From the IMG/VR virus record IMGVR_UViG_3300033153_000868, positions 1-64,000 of that record: a DNA stretch of 64,000 nucleotides; one strand, written 5' to 3'. The notes under the pieces were generated by a model. It saw nothing but the letters and a program-made list of their open reading frames with translations. It made no database searches and had not been told where the DNA came from. Shown here one piece after another: positions 48,950 to 60,100 of the stretch; the first letter of the stretch is position 1, and every line of letters begins with the position of its first letter. Both the position numbers and the translations under genes were made by a program. This DNA is from a virus.

Positions 48950-49123
48950 ATGGAATATAATAAGTACTACTGGCTGAATGAAGACAGCCGCACATTTTTA
49001 TCAAGAGGGTATATATCAGAAAGCCCTGAACAAAGAATCAAAGACATTGCTATTAAAGCAGAAAAGTATTTGAATATAAAAGGCAAGAGGATTTTACTCT
49101 TTGTCTACTCCTGTATGGATTAA
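48950..49123 (+). CDS. nrdA: Ribonucleotide reductase large subunit, N-terminal fragment
   Basis: The frame MEYNKYYWLNEDSRTFLSRG followed by YISESPEQRIKDIAIKAEKY and LNIKG is the N-terminal start of the compact NrdA of Bacteroidota and their phages. It then leaves the family frame (KRILLFVYSCMD) and stops. The NrdA body resumes in the +1 frame with KARGFYSLSTPVW from about 49080. Relatives known to me have about ten residues of the kind F-A-D-K-F-x-x-Y-M between the two, so a short deletion with frameshift is inferred at about 49080-49090. Confidence 0.72.
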   Translation: MEYNKYYWLNEDSRTFLSRGYISESPEQRIKDIAIKAEKYLNIKGKRILLFVYSCMD

Positions 49124-50546
49124 TTTTGGTAAACAAAAAGGTTTACCTATAAGTTGCTATGGATCTAATGTTGATGATAACTTAGATAGTATTTTAAATG
49201 CTGGTCGTGAGATTGGAATGATGAGTAAATATGGCGGAGGTACAAGTGCTTTTATTGGCAACATTAGAGCAAGAGGAACTGAAATATCTACAGGTGGTTT
49301 TGCTGATGGTCCAGTGCACTACGCTAAGATATATGATACTGTAGTAGATGTATGTAAGCAGTCTGAAGCTAGACGTGGTGCTTGTGCAGTATACCTGCCG
49401 GTTGAGCATGCTGACATCTTAGAGTTCTTAGATATTGGTACAGAGGGTAACCCCATACAAAATTTGCAGTATGGTGTTACAGTTACTGATCAATGGATGA
49501 CTGAAATGAAAGAAGGAGATAAAGACAAACGTAAAGTATGGGCTAAGATCATTCAGAATAGAAGTGAGTTTGGATTTCCTTATGTTATGTTTAAAGATAA
49601 TTCTAATAACAATTCTCCGTATAAAGAACTTGGGATGGATATTACAGCATCTAATTTGTGCTCAGAAATCCAGCTTCCTACAGATAGTTATAACTCTTTT
49701 GTATGTTGCCTTGGTTCTATCAACCTGTTACATTGGGATCAGATAAAAGAAACTGACGCAATTGAAACATATGTATATTTCTTAAACGCAGTAATGGATG
49801 AGTTCATTATTAAGTCTGAGACTATGCCGGGTATGAAGAGAGCATTTAACTTTGCTGAAAAGCATAGAGCTATTGGTCTTGGTGTATTAGGTTATCATTC
49901 TTTGTTTCAATCTAAGCTTCTTGAGTTTGACTCACTGCAGGCTAAAGGATTAAACAGTGAGATTTTTAGAACCCTTAAAGATAGAAGTGAGATTGCTTCA
50001 AGAGAGTTACATAATGATTATGGATACACATCTCTTAGAGAAGGGTATGCTAATACAACCCTTATGGCAATTGCTCCTACTAAGTCTAGCTCATTTATAC
50101 ACGGTGCTGTGTCTATGGGTATAGAGCCTATTAAGTCTAACTACTTTATTAAGGATCTTGCTAAGTCTAAGACTATCTATAAGAACCCATTCTTAGAAGA
50201 GGAACTTGAGAAGTATGGTCTAAATACAGACAAAACCTGGAAATCCATTCTAAAGAAAGATGGAAGTGTACAACACTTAGACTTTCCTACCAAAGAAGTA
50301 TTTAAATCATTTGTTGAGATATCTCCAAAAGAGATTGTATTGCAGGCGGCACAGAGACAAAAGTATATTGATCAATCACAGTCATTAAACTTAATGATAG
50401 ATCCATCTGTCTCAGCTAAAGATATAAACAAACTATATATGTACGCTTGGGAAGAAGGTGTAAAAACTTTATACTATCAATTTAGCAAAAGTTCAGCTCA
50501 GGATTTTGCACGTAACATTTTAGAATGCTCAAGTTGTGAAGGTTAA
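49101..50546 (+). CDS. nrdA: Ribonucleotide reductase large subunit, catalytic part (class I)
   Basis: The catalytic machinery is complete: GLPISCYGSN near residue 15 (first redox Cys), SNLCSEIQLP near residue 185 (thiyl Cys with N, C and E), CCLGSINL near residue 202 (partner Cys), and the C-terminal CSSCEG swinging pair. The open frame only has a TTG at 49101 (MSTPVW); upstream in the same frame the sequence KARGFYSL still belongs to the protein, which shows that its true start is the fragment at 48950. There is no ATP cone, as in short Bacteroidota NrdA. Together with NrdB it makes dNDP for replication. Confidence 0.88.
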   Translation: MSTPVWINFGKQKGLPISCYGSNVDDNLDSILNAGREIGMMSKYGGGTSAFIGNIRARGTEISTGGFADGPVHYAKIYDTVVDVCKQSEARRGACAVYLPVEHADILEFLDIGTEGNPIQNLQYGVTVTDQWMTEMKEGDKDKRKVWAKIIQNRSEFGFPYVMFKDNSNNNSPYKELGMDITASNLCSEIQLPTDSYNSFVCCLGSINLLHWDQIKETDAIETYVYFLNAVMDEFIIKSETMPGMKRAFNFAEKHRAIGLGVLGYHSLFQSKLLEFDSLQAKGLNSEIFRTLKDRSEIASRELHNDYGYTSLREGYANTTLMAIAPTKSSSFIHGAVSMGIEPIKSNYFIKDLAKSKTIYKNPFLEEELEKYGLNTDKTWKSILKKDGSVQHLDFPTKEVFKSFVEISPKEIVLQAAQRQKYIDQSQSLNLMIDPSVSAKDINKLYMYAWEEGVKTLYYQFSKSSAQDFARNILECSSCEG

Positions 50547-50799
50547 AAGAAGAATACTCAAATTACTAGCTTATAAAAATAAGCTTACATCATATCAAAA
50601 GGTTGCATCCCGTATAGGTTATATGGGTGCAGGCTTTTTGATAGCAGGTCAATGGACACTACATCCGGGATTATTTATACTAGGTTTTATATGTGTAGTT
50701 ATACAGACATCATCACGTAAACAATGGAATCTTGTTGCTCTGAATATAAACGGGTTAATTGCTTGGACAGTTCATCTTATTAGAACAGTGCTAGGATAA
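50536..50799 (+). CDS. Small membrane protein (87 aa) after nrdA
   Basis: The frame starts with GTG at 50536, overlapping the NrdA stop by 11 bases. Residues 26-45 and 47-62 form hydrophobic stretches (IGYMGAGFLIAGQWTL, GLFILGFICVVIQTS), and 70-86 another. It is a small multi-span membrane protein. No function is known; the family is common in Bacteroidota phages near RNR. Confidence 0.6.
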   Translation: MKVKRRILKLLAYKNKLTSYQKVASRIGYMGAGFLIAGQWTLHPGLFILGFICVVIQTSSRKQWNLVALNINGLIAWTVHLIRTVLG

Positions 50800-50808
50800 G
50801 AGTTAAGT

Positions 50809-51222
50809 TTATTTTCTTAATCCTTTATGGTTATCAATTCTATCTAGAATTTTATTGAGTTCTTCTGTTTTTATTAAACCTGCCATTGAAGCATTCTTTA
50901 AAGCACTTATAAGTTGTAAGATCATAAAAGGAACTACAACTACTTCTGATAGCCAACCTGTTCCTGCAAAGCCTCTTTCTACCATAAGAACAACCGTGAG
51001 TATAGCTATCCATACTGCCGTGTTTCTGGTTATTCTTAATGCTTTATATGTTTTAAAACCTTCTCTTTTACAGCCTGCCCAAACTCCAAAAATGCCATCC
51101 AACCATAATACTGAACAAACAGCTAAGTATTGTTCCATGTTTTCCATTGATAAATCAAAAAAGTACGTACATAAATACGTACAAAATGCTGTTATGCTCA
51201 CTATGAATAATTTAGTTGTCAT
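50809..51222 (-). CDS. Holin family protein (Phage_holin_4 type, 137 aa)
   Basis: The central part LWLDGIFGVWAGCKREGFKT and RNTAVWIAILTVVLMVERGF with VVVPFMILQLISALKNASMA follows the pattern of Phage_holin_4 (Bacteroides/Bacillus secretion holin). There are three or four membrane helices and a basic C-terminal tail. It is the second holin candidate, besides the 3TM holin at 45364. It is convergent with the small membrane gene, with stops ten bases apart. Confidence 0.72.
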   Translation of the reverse strand: MTTKLFIVSITAFCTYLCTYFFDLSMENMEQYLAVCSVLWLDGIFGVWAGCKREGFKTYKALRITRNTAVWIAILTVVLMVERGFAGTGWLSEVVVVPFMILQLISALKNASMAGLIKTEELNKILDRIDNHKGLRK

Positions 51223-51314
51223 TTATAAATCTCATTTACTTTATCTATCCAGGTTTATACTATAATATAACTAAATAATATGTCATATGATAGATTTAAA
51301 CCTGTTAATTTGTC

Positions 51315-54300
51315 TTACTTAATATAGAAATCAGAGTTTTTAAGGTATGAATCCCATTTCTGAATAGAATATAGTAGTGGGAATACATCTTTAATGTTTT
51401 TATATACCTTTAATTCTCCTTTTCTTTTACCTCTTTGATATACATAATTAGAATTAGCATAAAATGCTTCTTCATTTCCGGTTGCTTTAGCCATTGTATA
51501 TTTGAAACCTCCAACAAAAATCATTTCAAAAGCTTCAGACATTTCACTTACTGATCTTGATGCAGCAATAGGTGAGTTAAACATTTGCTCTACCTGTTCA
51601 AACCCTGCAAAAGAAGGCATGAATAAAACAAGTTCCTTATATACTCTATCTGCTTGATATCTTGTTAAATTTTTAAATCTCTTTTCAGTATCACTATCAT
51701 CATCATCACCAGATAATAAATCATCAAATAGCAAAGAAATAAACATAACACTAAACATGATACCTAAATCACCCATACTTCTATAGAAACCAAATAGTCT
51801 ATTCTTAGCTCTTTGATCTATGTTACCCCCTCCACCATAATCTCTTGCTTCTCCAAACTTTTCACTAGTATATGCTCTGACTTGTTGGTTTAGGTATTCT
51901 TTACCCATTGTTCTAAAGTTCATATTACCTTGAGCCAACTCTTTTCTTGCAAAATTTAAGAATGATAAAGCAGATCTATATCTACCTTCCATCCATCCTA
52001 GATTTTCATCAAAGTATTCTCTTTGATACCTTGCTCTAATTGCTGGAGCCAACCACTTTTTAAATTGAATAGCTAATGCACCAAGTGTATGTGACTGAAG
52101 AACAATTCTATCTTCCTTGGCATAGTTACCATGAATTTGTTTGTTAACTTCTCTAATCTCATTTCTAATTTCATATCTTATATCATCATTATAAGCTACT
52201 TCTTGTCCATTTCTTTTGATTACTATATCAAAACCATCTTTAATTTTATTCTTATGTGTTTTTGTATCGTATTCAAATGCATCATAAAATGACAGCTCTT
52301 CTCCTGTTTTACTATTTCTAATCATAGTGTCCATAAGTATAGCCATACCCACTTTGGTCTGTGAATTATATTCAGCAGCATCTTGCATCACGTAACCCCA
52401 CTCAGTTGCTCTATCAAACCAACTCTTACCATCTTCAGTAGCTCTACTTTGTTCACGTATATCAGACATACTATCCATCATTCTGAACATATCAACAAAA
52501 GCTTCATACTTACTATTAGGTAATTTTTTATCATAGTCAGCTTTAGCTAATCCTGGTATAACACCTAATGTTACTACGTCAAGTAAATCTTCTGCACCAC
52601 CATGTGCTGTTCTATTGACTAATCCTGGAATAGCTCTCTTATTAAATTCCCAGGTTGCTCTTTTAAATGCCTTTTGACTATAAAATCTACCACCAATAGA
52701 TTCAATATTGTTATTTATTCTACCAATCAAGTAGTTATTAAAGTTACCAAATGGGTTAAACGCTACATATGATAAAGAAGACAACTGAATAAGACCATCT
52801 GCAATTTTATCTACAGCACCCTTAGTAATGTTTTCATTTTCATAATGAATCATAGACATAAACTTCTTTGCTCTACGTACTACATTTTTTTCTTGAGTAC
52901 TTGTATTAGCTTTAGTACCTAAATTATCTACAACTTTATCTTTTACTTTTGCTACTAGATTTAATCTCAATCCAGGAGCAGGAGTATATGTTCTGTTTTC
53001 AATTACCTTAACAAAAGCTTTTAAGGTATCATCTACAGCGCCCATTGTTTCATAGTTTTGAGCCATTGCACTAAACTTAAGTAAACTAGATGCCATATCT
53101 GTGCTAATCTGTCCTCTACTTGGTGTTGCTCTGAGCCTTACCATTTTACCATTTAATACAGCTATTTGCTTTTTATACTGTTGATCTTGGATTTCATTCT
53201 TTTTATACTTTGATTTAAGAAGATCAATTTCTTTTTGTAAATCAGCCATATCAGTATCAAGCTTAGGTCTACCGGTATAGTAGATAGGCATTTGATCAAT
53301 AATATAACCCTCATTATCTAGTATAACATTTTTTTGAGTAGAGGTTTGTTGAAACATATTCCAAGCCCTACTCTCTGTCATACTAGCATATAGCTTGGTA
53401 AACAAAGTTCCTTTCTCTTTTACATCAGACATCAATCTATTCTGTACTAAAGGAACTCTACCCAACATTTGTGCACTTTGCCCAATAGGTATTTTCTTAA
53501 GCAAGTCATTCTCATACATATCTATGTATAATTGATAAAACTCCCTTTGGGCTACAGATTTTGCGTCAGTACCGCTCATTATGGCATCATACTTGGCGTT
53601 TCTCATATTACGTCCATCAAGGGTAGTTTCTAGTATTTGTCTATACTCTGCTTTAGGCACCATCATATCTTGACGGTCTTCTATAATTTGTCCTGTTGCC
53701 TCTCCCTTTATTCTTACAGCTCTGGTATATTCAACCGGCTGATAATATTTTGCAACATAAGCTGCATAGTCTGCATCTGAAATATTTTTTTTCTTTTCCC
53801 AACTTCCTCTTTGATTAGTTTCAGCACCGGGTCTCCACACTTCATATTTATTTCTGATATCAATAAACTCTTGGGTGTACTTGTGATACATACCTGAAGG
53901 ACGTAATGTACCATCATCTCTTTTTTGCTCAGCCATATAAAAATCTCCATATGCTTTCTTTTTAGCAGCTAGATCTTTATTGTATTCTATATCTTCCTGA
54001 CTTGCTGTTTCTAAATCATAAACAGGTCTGTATTGATATGGTGTACCTTCATTATCATAAAGTTGACTTCTGAGTTCATTTTGTATAGCCCAATATTGTT
54101 CTCCTATTTTTGTTACATATCTACCATTAAAAGTACCGTCTGCATCATACTCTAACATGAATTTATATAACTCGTCAAGTTTTAATTCAGGTGATAACTT
54201 TGCAAGCTTTTGTCCAGCCGTTCTTATAAGGTTTTCTCTTTGAGCCACAAGATCTAATAGCTTTTGATTTTGGGCTTTTCTTATTTTATCCATTGTAGCC

Positions 54301-57092
54301 AATAGTACATCTGGAGATGTTGCCATATCTTTAGTTTGATATTCAGTGTCACTGATATCTGCAGCTTTTTCCATCAAAAGCTCTAAGTCTTTTTCAGTAT
54401 ATAAACTATTTTCACCACCAAAATCTCTATTTGATTTTAGCCTCACCATTTCTTTAACATAGTCTTTTAGTGCTTCACCTACTATTCCTCCTGTGTCAGT
54501 GCCAGCACCACTAAGTAAATTAAGTTGTTGTTGTAATGATAAAATTAAATTCTTTTGAGTATTATTTAAACCTTTTAAATCTTTAAGTATAAAAAGCCCT
54601 TCAAACGTTTTCATATACTTATCAAAGTTTAAAACATAAGAAACATATTCAGGAGAATTTATATTCTTAGGATTTTCTACATAAGCTCTAAAATCTTTTA
54701 TTTGAGATAAAGCATCAAGCAAAACTTCAGACAAAGCTTTTGATTGGCCTTTAACACTACCAGCCATAGCTAAGTTTATATATGCTATTGTTTTAGATAT
54801 TTGATCAATTTCATTTTCTTTTGTTGATTCCATATATATATTAGACTTCAACAAAGGAATCATATCCCTTTTCTCAATAAGTGCTTTCTGATATGTATCT
54901 AGTAAACCAGCTGCAGCATTATATTCATCATAGTTTTCTGCTGCTTTTTTATCATCTTCAGTTGTTTCCTCTTTCTGGTCTTTACCATTCCATATTTTAT
55001 TGTATGAACCTTCTTGATCTTTTTCTAATCTACTTTTTTGATAGGAGTTTCTTACTTCTGGTACAAGAGCATCTACTAAATTAAGATTTTGACTTACAGG
55101 ATGAGGGACCCATCTATCAAATTCAATTGATCCATCAAACACTTGATCAGATCCTGTTCCTTCTATACCAACTTTAAAGTGTATTGTAGAGGTGGCCCAT
55201 TCATCATAAGATACTTCATACCCCATATTTTCAGCCATTCTTCTATATACATTAACTTGTAAGTTATGCTGTTGCTCTGTTGATAATTCTTTTGCTAATC
55301 CTTGTTGATATAACACTGAGTCTTGTTCTAAGGCGTAAAATCTTTCTTTATATTGATTTCCTATACGCTTTCCTTTTTTATCATTTAAAGCTACCTCTTT
55401 ACTTAACTCATTTTTTGTAGTCTTAAGATCCATGATGTTAATTCTACCATGTTGATCTATAATAAATACATCTGCAGTACCGGCCATCTTAGAAGCTTCA
55501 TCAAACAAAACAACTTGAGATAACACAATTGCACCTTTCATTTTTAAACTATCCATAATACTAGCAAGAGTATCAAAAGTATCTTTAGCTTTATCTTTAG
55601 ATATGTTATTTGTCTCTAGTGCAGCATATGCATCTTCAAAAGAAAGATTAGCAATAACACCATCTAATAGTGTGTCAACCTCATTACCAATATCCAAGTT
55701 AATCTTATGAGCAACTTGTTTATCTGGTGAAAGTTTTCCTTTTATAGCTGTGGTTACTGATGTATATACTTTATCAGAATCATTAGAATTTATATATGTA
55801 TGATCTTCTTTATTAAGTGTTACAATTGAATCTCCAGCAGCTGCATCTTTTACTGACGCTGACAGAGAATCAACAAGACCAGAGTTTTCACTCTGTGCTA
55901 CATTAAATAGCTGCATTATAATAGGCTTCTGCGTATCATTAGCTCTTTCTAGTGCATCTTTGATTTGTATTTCTTTAGATGGTGATAAACTATATCTTAA
56001 TTTACCGTCAACTCTTTTTTCTAGTTTAAACTGAATGCCTTCCGTATTAAGTAGTTTAGCAATATCACTTAGACTTGTACCCGGTTTAATAGCAGATACA
56101 GGTAACTCTCTACCAGTAATATATTTATTAAGGTTTTCAATTACTCCTTTAAACCACTCAAGAAGTTCTTTAACTTTTGCTAGGAATCCTTTTGTAGGTG
56201 TTGTTTCATATTCTTTTTTGAAGTGTCTTGATAATGCTTGTGTTACAATTTCAAGATCTCTTTCTGTATCTGTAAAATTTCTTGTACTACTATTGTAAGC
56301 ATCTTCAATTTCTGCTGATAGTTCTGGAAAATTATTTACTGCTTCATCAAGAAGTGAGTTAAATAATTCTTCATTCTCCATCTTTACTGCATCTATAAAA
56401 GGATGCAACATTTCTTCAATTGCTATTTCATCTGTGACCCTACCTTTTATTAAGTAAGCTACACCATCCATATAAAAAGAATTTATCTCATTAAAAGGAA
56501 CGTTATTGGTTTTAGTTTTTGGTAATGATTCATACATTACTCTTGCTTGTGCAACAGATAACATTTTAACTTGTATCTGTGGAAACATTCTTTTAAGATG
56601 CATAACAACCGCTCTTGATCTATTGGTGTCCCATGATCTTGAACTTTCAAGTATATCTCTAGCAGAGAACATATTATTGTTAGGTTCAATCTTATAGCTT
56701 TTTGGCGTTCTTGTTACTGTAAATGAATCTTTTGGTATGTTATTAATTTCTAAGTATCTGTAAAACCTTTTTAGATTACTTTGTAAAAAAGCTTCATCAT
56801 ATGATAATGTCTGAGGATTTGAATTATTAATTAAAAACTGCCCTGCTAAATTGCTACCTATTCTTTCTCTTCTTAAATTATTGAGCACGCTTTCTCCAAA
56901 TGCTTTTCTTTTTAATGAGAATGCAATATCTTGGTCTTTAACCATAGTCTGAGCTTGGACAACACTAGGAAACGCATCAGAATCATTAACACGTTGCCAG
57001 TCACTAATAACTTTAGATGTTTTGATATCAGTACCATATTCATCCTTTAATGCTTGGTATCCCGGATCATTTCTATTATAACATTTAGCCAT
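51315..57092 (-). CDS. Giant virion protein with a PD-(D/E)XK nuclease domain (1925 aa)
   Basis: This lies next to the RNA polymerase ORF, where crAss-like phages carry large cargo or ejected proteins. Near residue 225 is AIEEMLHPFIDAV, resembling a metal-site helix. Near residues 430-620 a nuclease domain is visible: DHTYINSND, TSVTTAIKG, NEVDTLLDG, then AGTADVFIIDQHGRINIMDL followed by KTTK (the D and D-x-K), then QHNLQVNVYRRM (Q-motif). A hydrophobic segment near residue 1770 (LGIMFSVMFISLLFDDLL) and an acidic stretch may be membrane-active. It may help DNA entry or degrade host DNA. The role is inference. Confidence 0.75.
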   Translation of the reverse strand: MAKCYNRNDPGYQALKDEYGTDIKTSKVISDWQRVNDSDAFPSVVQAQTMVKDQDIAFSLKRKAFGESVLNNLRRERIGSNLAGQFLINNSNPQTLSYDEAFLQSNLKRFYRYLEINNIPKDSFTVTRTPKSYKIEPNNNMFSARDILESSRSWDTNRSRAVVMHLKRMFPQIQVKMLSVAQARVMYESLPKTKTNNVPFNEINSFYMDGVAYLIKGRVTDEIAIEEMLHPFIDAVKMENEELFNSLLDEAVNNFPELSAEIEDAYNSSTRNFTDTERDLEIVTQALSRHFKKEYETTPTKGFLAKVKELLEWFKGVIENLNKYITGRELPVSAIKPGTSLSDIAKLLNTEGIQFKLEKRVDGKLRYSLSPSKEIQIKDALERANDTQKPIIMQLFNVAQSENSGLVDSLSASVKDAAAGDSIVTLNKEDHTYINSNDSDKVYTSVTTAIKGKLSPDKQVAHKINLDIGNEVDTLLDGVIANLSFEDAYAALETNNISKDKAKDTFDTLASIMDSLKMKGAIVLSQVVLFDEASKMAGTADVFIIDQHGRINIMDLKTTKNELSKEVALNDKKGKRIGNQYKERFYALEQDSVLYQQGLAKELSTEQQHNLQVNVYRRMAENMGYEVSYDEWATSTIHFKVGIEGTGSDQVFDGSIEFDRWVPHPVSQNLNLVDALVPEVRNSYQKSRLEKDQEGSYNKIWNGKDQKEETTEDDKKAAENYDEYNAAAGLLDTYQKALIEKRDMIPLLKSNIYMESTKENEIDQISKTIAYINLAMAGSVKGQSKALSEVLLDALSQIKDFRAYVENPKNINSPEYVSYVLNFDKYMKTFEGLFILKDLKGLNNTQKNLILSLQQQLNLLSGAGTDTGGIVGEALKDYVKEMVRLKSNRDFGGENSLYTEKDLELLMEKAADISDTEYQTKDMATSPDVLLATMDKIRKAQNQKLLDLVAQRENLIRTAGQKLAKLSPELKLDELYKFMLEYDADGTFNGRYVTKIGEQYWAIQNELRSQLYDNEGTPYQYRPVYDLETASQEDIEYNKDLAAKKKAYGDFYMAEQKRDDGTLRPSGMYHKYTQEFIDIRNKYEVWRPGAETNQRGSWEKKKNISDADYAAYVAKYYQPVEYTRAVRIKGEATGQIIEDRQDMMVPKAEYRQILETTLDGRNMRNAKYDAIMSGTDAKSVAQREFYQLYIDMYENDLLKKIPIGQSAQMLGRVPLVQNRLMSDVKEKGTLFTKLYASMTESRAWNMFQQTSTQKNVILDNEGYIIDQMPIYYTGRPKLDTDMADLQKEIDLLKSKYKKNEIQDQQYKKQIAVLNGKMVRLRATPSRGQISTDMASSLLKFSAMAQNYETMGAVDDTLKAFVKVIENRTYTPAPGLRLNLVAKVKDKVVDNLGTKANTSTQEKNVVRRAKKFMSMIHYENENITKGAVDKIADGLIQLSSLSYVAFNPFGNFNNYLIGRINNNIESIGGRFYSQKAFKRATWEFNKRAIPGLVNRTAHGGAEDLLDVVTLGVIPGLAKADYDKKLPNSKYEAFVDMFRMMDSMSDIREQSRATEDGKSWFDRATEWGYVMQDAAEYNSQTKVGMAILMDTMIRNSKTGEELSFYDAFEYDTKTHKNKIKDGFDIVIKRNGQEVAYNDDIRYEIRNEIREVNKQIHGNYAKEDRIVLQSHTLGALAIQFKKWLAPAIRARYQREYFDENLGWMEGRYRSALSFLNFARKELAQGNMNFRTMGKEYLNQQVRAYTSEKFGEARDYGGGGNIDQRAKNRLFGFYRSMGDLGIMFSVMFISLLFDDLLSGDDDDSDTEKRFKNLTRYQADRVYKELVLFMPSFAGFEQVEQMFNSPIAASRSVSEMSEAFEMIFVGGFKYTMAKATGNEEAFYANSNYVYQRGKRKGELKVYKNIKDVFPLLYSIQKWDSYLKNSDFYIK

Positions 57093-57107
57093 TTGATTAT
57101 TGTTTAA

Positions 57108-60100
57108 TTATATAAGACATTTAAGTCTCTCAATTATTTCTTGTTCTCCCTCTTCTGTTTGTGAAAATAAATCACCGTATAAAGCTATTGCATCATCAAG
57201 TGTTTTTATATTTTCTCCAGAAAGCTTTTCTAAAGCAGCACTATTACCTTCTACATTTGCATCCCACCATTCTACTAAACTTGAAGCTTCTGAAATTTCT
57301 TCTGAAGCAAAAAGATCAAGTTCTAGTTGTTCTTGCTCTTGTTGTTCAAGTTCTGTAGCTTCTGGAATGCTCATATCAGTATCTTCTATAATAGCATTTC
57401 CTGTCTCATCAAATATAGCACTATCTGTGTTAGCAGACAACTCAGCCATTATTTTTGCCATATCAGATATATTTGTTTCTGCTGCATCTATATCTGCTTT
57501 AACTGTTACAGAATCTGTAGTTTGATTAACTATTGCTGAGTCAGAGTTTAATACTTCATTAACTTCTAGTATAGCTCCAAGATTAGTATCAACAGGATAC
57601 TCAACCTCACTAGTTTGTTGTGCTGGTTGTTCTAGTTGTGCAGCTCTATCTTGAGGTAAACTATTTTGTGTAGTTCCTTTGCCTACATTTCTTGCTTGAT
57701 CATATGTAAGTCTAGGTCCTCCTACAAAACCACCACCAAATTGTTGATTAGAACCCATAGAAGGAACTTCTAAGTATTCAGTTACCTTTGCATTAGGATT
57801 ATCTTTAGCAAGCAATCTAAACAAAACATAGAAATCTCTACCTTGTCTTTCAACTTTAACCCTTACAAACTCTTTTGCATTTACATGTTCAAAACTCTCA
57901 GAAGTAATAGTAAACTTATTAGGTCTAGAAACTGGGTCAAAAGTAAAGCCTTCATCAAGACTAGAAGCATCATAAGTGACAAGCAATGGTCCTACAACAT
58001 TAGATTGTAAGTATCCATATTTAAAATCTTTCATCACTTCTTCTTTAGAGATACCAAAGACACTTTCAAATTCTACTTGTCCTTTAAGTGCAGCTTCTAC
58101 AGAACCAACATTCTTAAGATATTTATTCATAATAAAAGGACTCATTGCACTCATAAGACTTCCATACTTAAGCTGCAATCCATCTTTAACCATCATGTAA
58201 TGCAGAATGTCTTCAGCTATTTCTCTTGTCTCAAGTGAACCATATAGTTTTGCAAAGGATGTTTGTAAATCAAGTTTATTAGATGCATTAAGTCTTCTCC
58301 ATGTATCCGCTTTTACTAAATTCATTCCTGTGTTATTACCCTGAGTTCCGGCATATTGAGTACCTACAAAATTATCTAAGAAGTAATTAGGCTCTGCACC
58401 TTGTTCAGCTCTTAGCAATTGTAAATCTTCAATTTTTTTAATCAATGATAAGTTAGTTGTACCTACAGGACCAGGATAAAGCAATGTGTTTTCTACAGAA
58501 GAATTACCAGAGCTATTATTAAGAAGATGTTGGTATGACTTAATTGTTAAATAAGATAATAGATCTTGTTCAATACCATTTTTTGCTACATTATCAAAAC
58601 CTCTTGAGTCAACATTCATTTGATTATAAGTAGGCTCTAGTATATCATTAAAGTCCTGACTCATAGTTAAAATAGTGTTAGGTAAAAGATCATTATGTAT
58701 TTGACCAAATATTTCTAAATAAGTACTCTGCCAAGTTTTGCTATTCTTACCATAAATAGGTCTGATATTCATAGGTGCTTCCTTATCAAACAAACTAGTA
58801 ATTGTCTCAATAGCATCTTTCATTTCTGGTATTGAACTAGGTAGACCTTGAGTAAGACTTGTTACTTTATTTATTTTACCTGTAAAGTTTTTAATGTTAT
58901 TAAGTCTTTCAAATAAAAATAGTATTTGAAGTCTTTCATTATTAGTTAAATCTTCAGTGCTGTCTACAGCTGTCTCTAAAAACTCATCTGATAGTTTTAC
59001 AAATGGTGGTTTATTGCCACCTTCTTTTTCCTTAGCAACTAATGAGGCTAAAGATCCAATACGTTTTGTTAAAAGAGTATCTAAACCTGCATCAAATTTG
59101 TCCTCTTTATTTAAAGCTTGATCATACAAGTCTCTTATTTCAGCAGAATTTACTAATAAAATTGAAGTTCTTAGTGGGATCCCCAATGAAACCATATTAC
59201 CAACTAAACCAACAGCATGAATATTAAGTCCAAACTTTGCTATTAAACGTTCTTTAGCATTATCAGTTTCCATTGTTACTAGAGTAGAAATAATATCTTG
59301 TATTCTTTCACCATTTATTTTGTCTTTAGTAAACCCATCATATGTATTATTATTAAATTTTATAGGTCTAGCTAATTTAATATTGTACTCACGCAATAAA
59401 CTTAAAGCTAAATTAGGTTTAACAATAGCACCAATTGCAGCTCCTTTGTTTGCTTCAAAGGCTTTTATCATTCCATGAAGTGTGTCAATATCTACATCAG
59501 AATCCTTTCTGCTTGCAAATAATTCTATACCCTCAACATTAGAAAGCTCATCAAATAAATCCTCTAATATTTTTAAGTCAGCTGCTTGATAAGCAATAGG
59601 TAAATCAGACTTACCTTCACCAGCATCTTGATCAATAGTCTTTAGTGTTTCACCTGTTACACCAGTATTACCTGCTAATACATATCTATAATCTAAAATG
59701 TTATTGTTTAAAACCGCCTCATTAGGTGATCCAAACTTTTTAGAATATTCTTCAAATTGTTTTTTAGTAACAGGAAGACCCAATATTAACATTGCTCTAA
59801 GAGCTTCTTCTGATATACTGTTTACACCTTGTTTATCTGTAACTCTATTTTGTTCAGAATCACTCAAAGAGTTTTCCCTTCTAATAGCCAAGGTTTCCTC
59901 CTTGTATAAAGAAGATGATGTACTATAAATATTATTAGGTTCAGAAGCTTTTTGATTCATGTACTTTATATACTCAAAATAAGAATTACCAGAACCGTAA
60001 GCTTTAAATTCTTTATTGCTATCTAAATAGTACTCTTTTGCCAATGCATATACTTTATCAATATCAAAATCCGCTCCTGATATTTCTACAAGTTCTTTTG

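Noticed and set aside
51249-51304. Inverted repeat CAGGTTTA/TAAACCTG between the holin and the giant gene
   Set aside because: Only 8 bp with a loop of nearly 40 bases and no T-run; too weak to call a terminator or operator.
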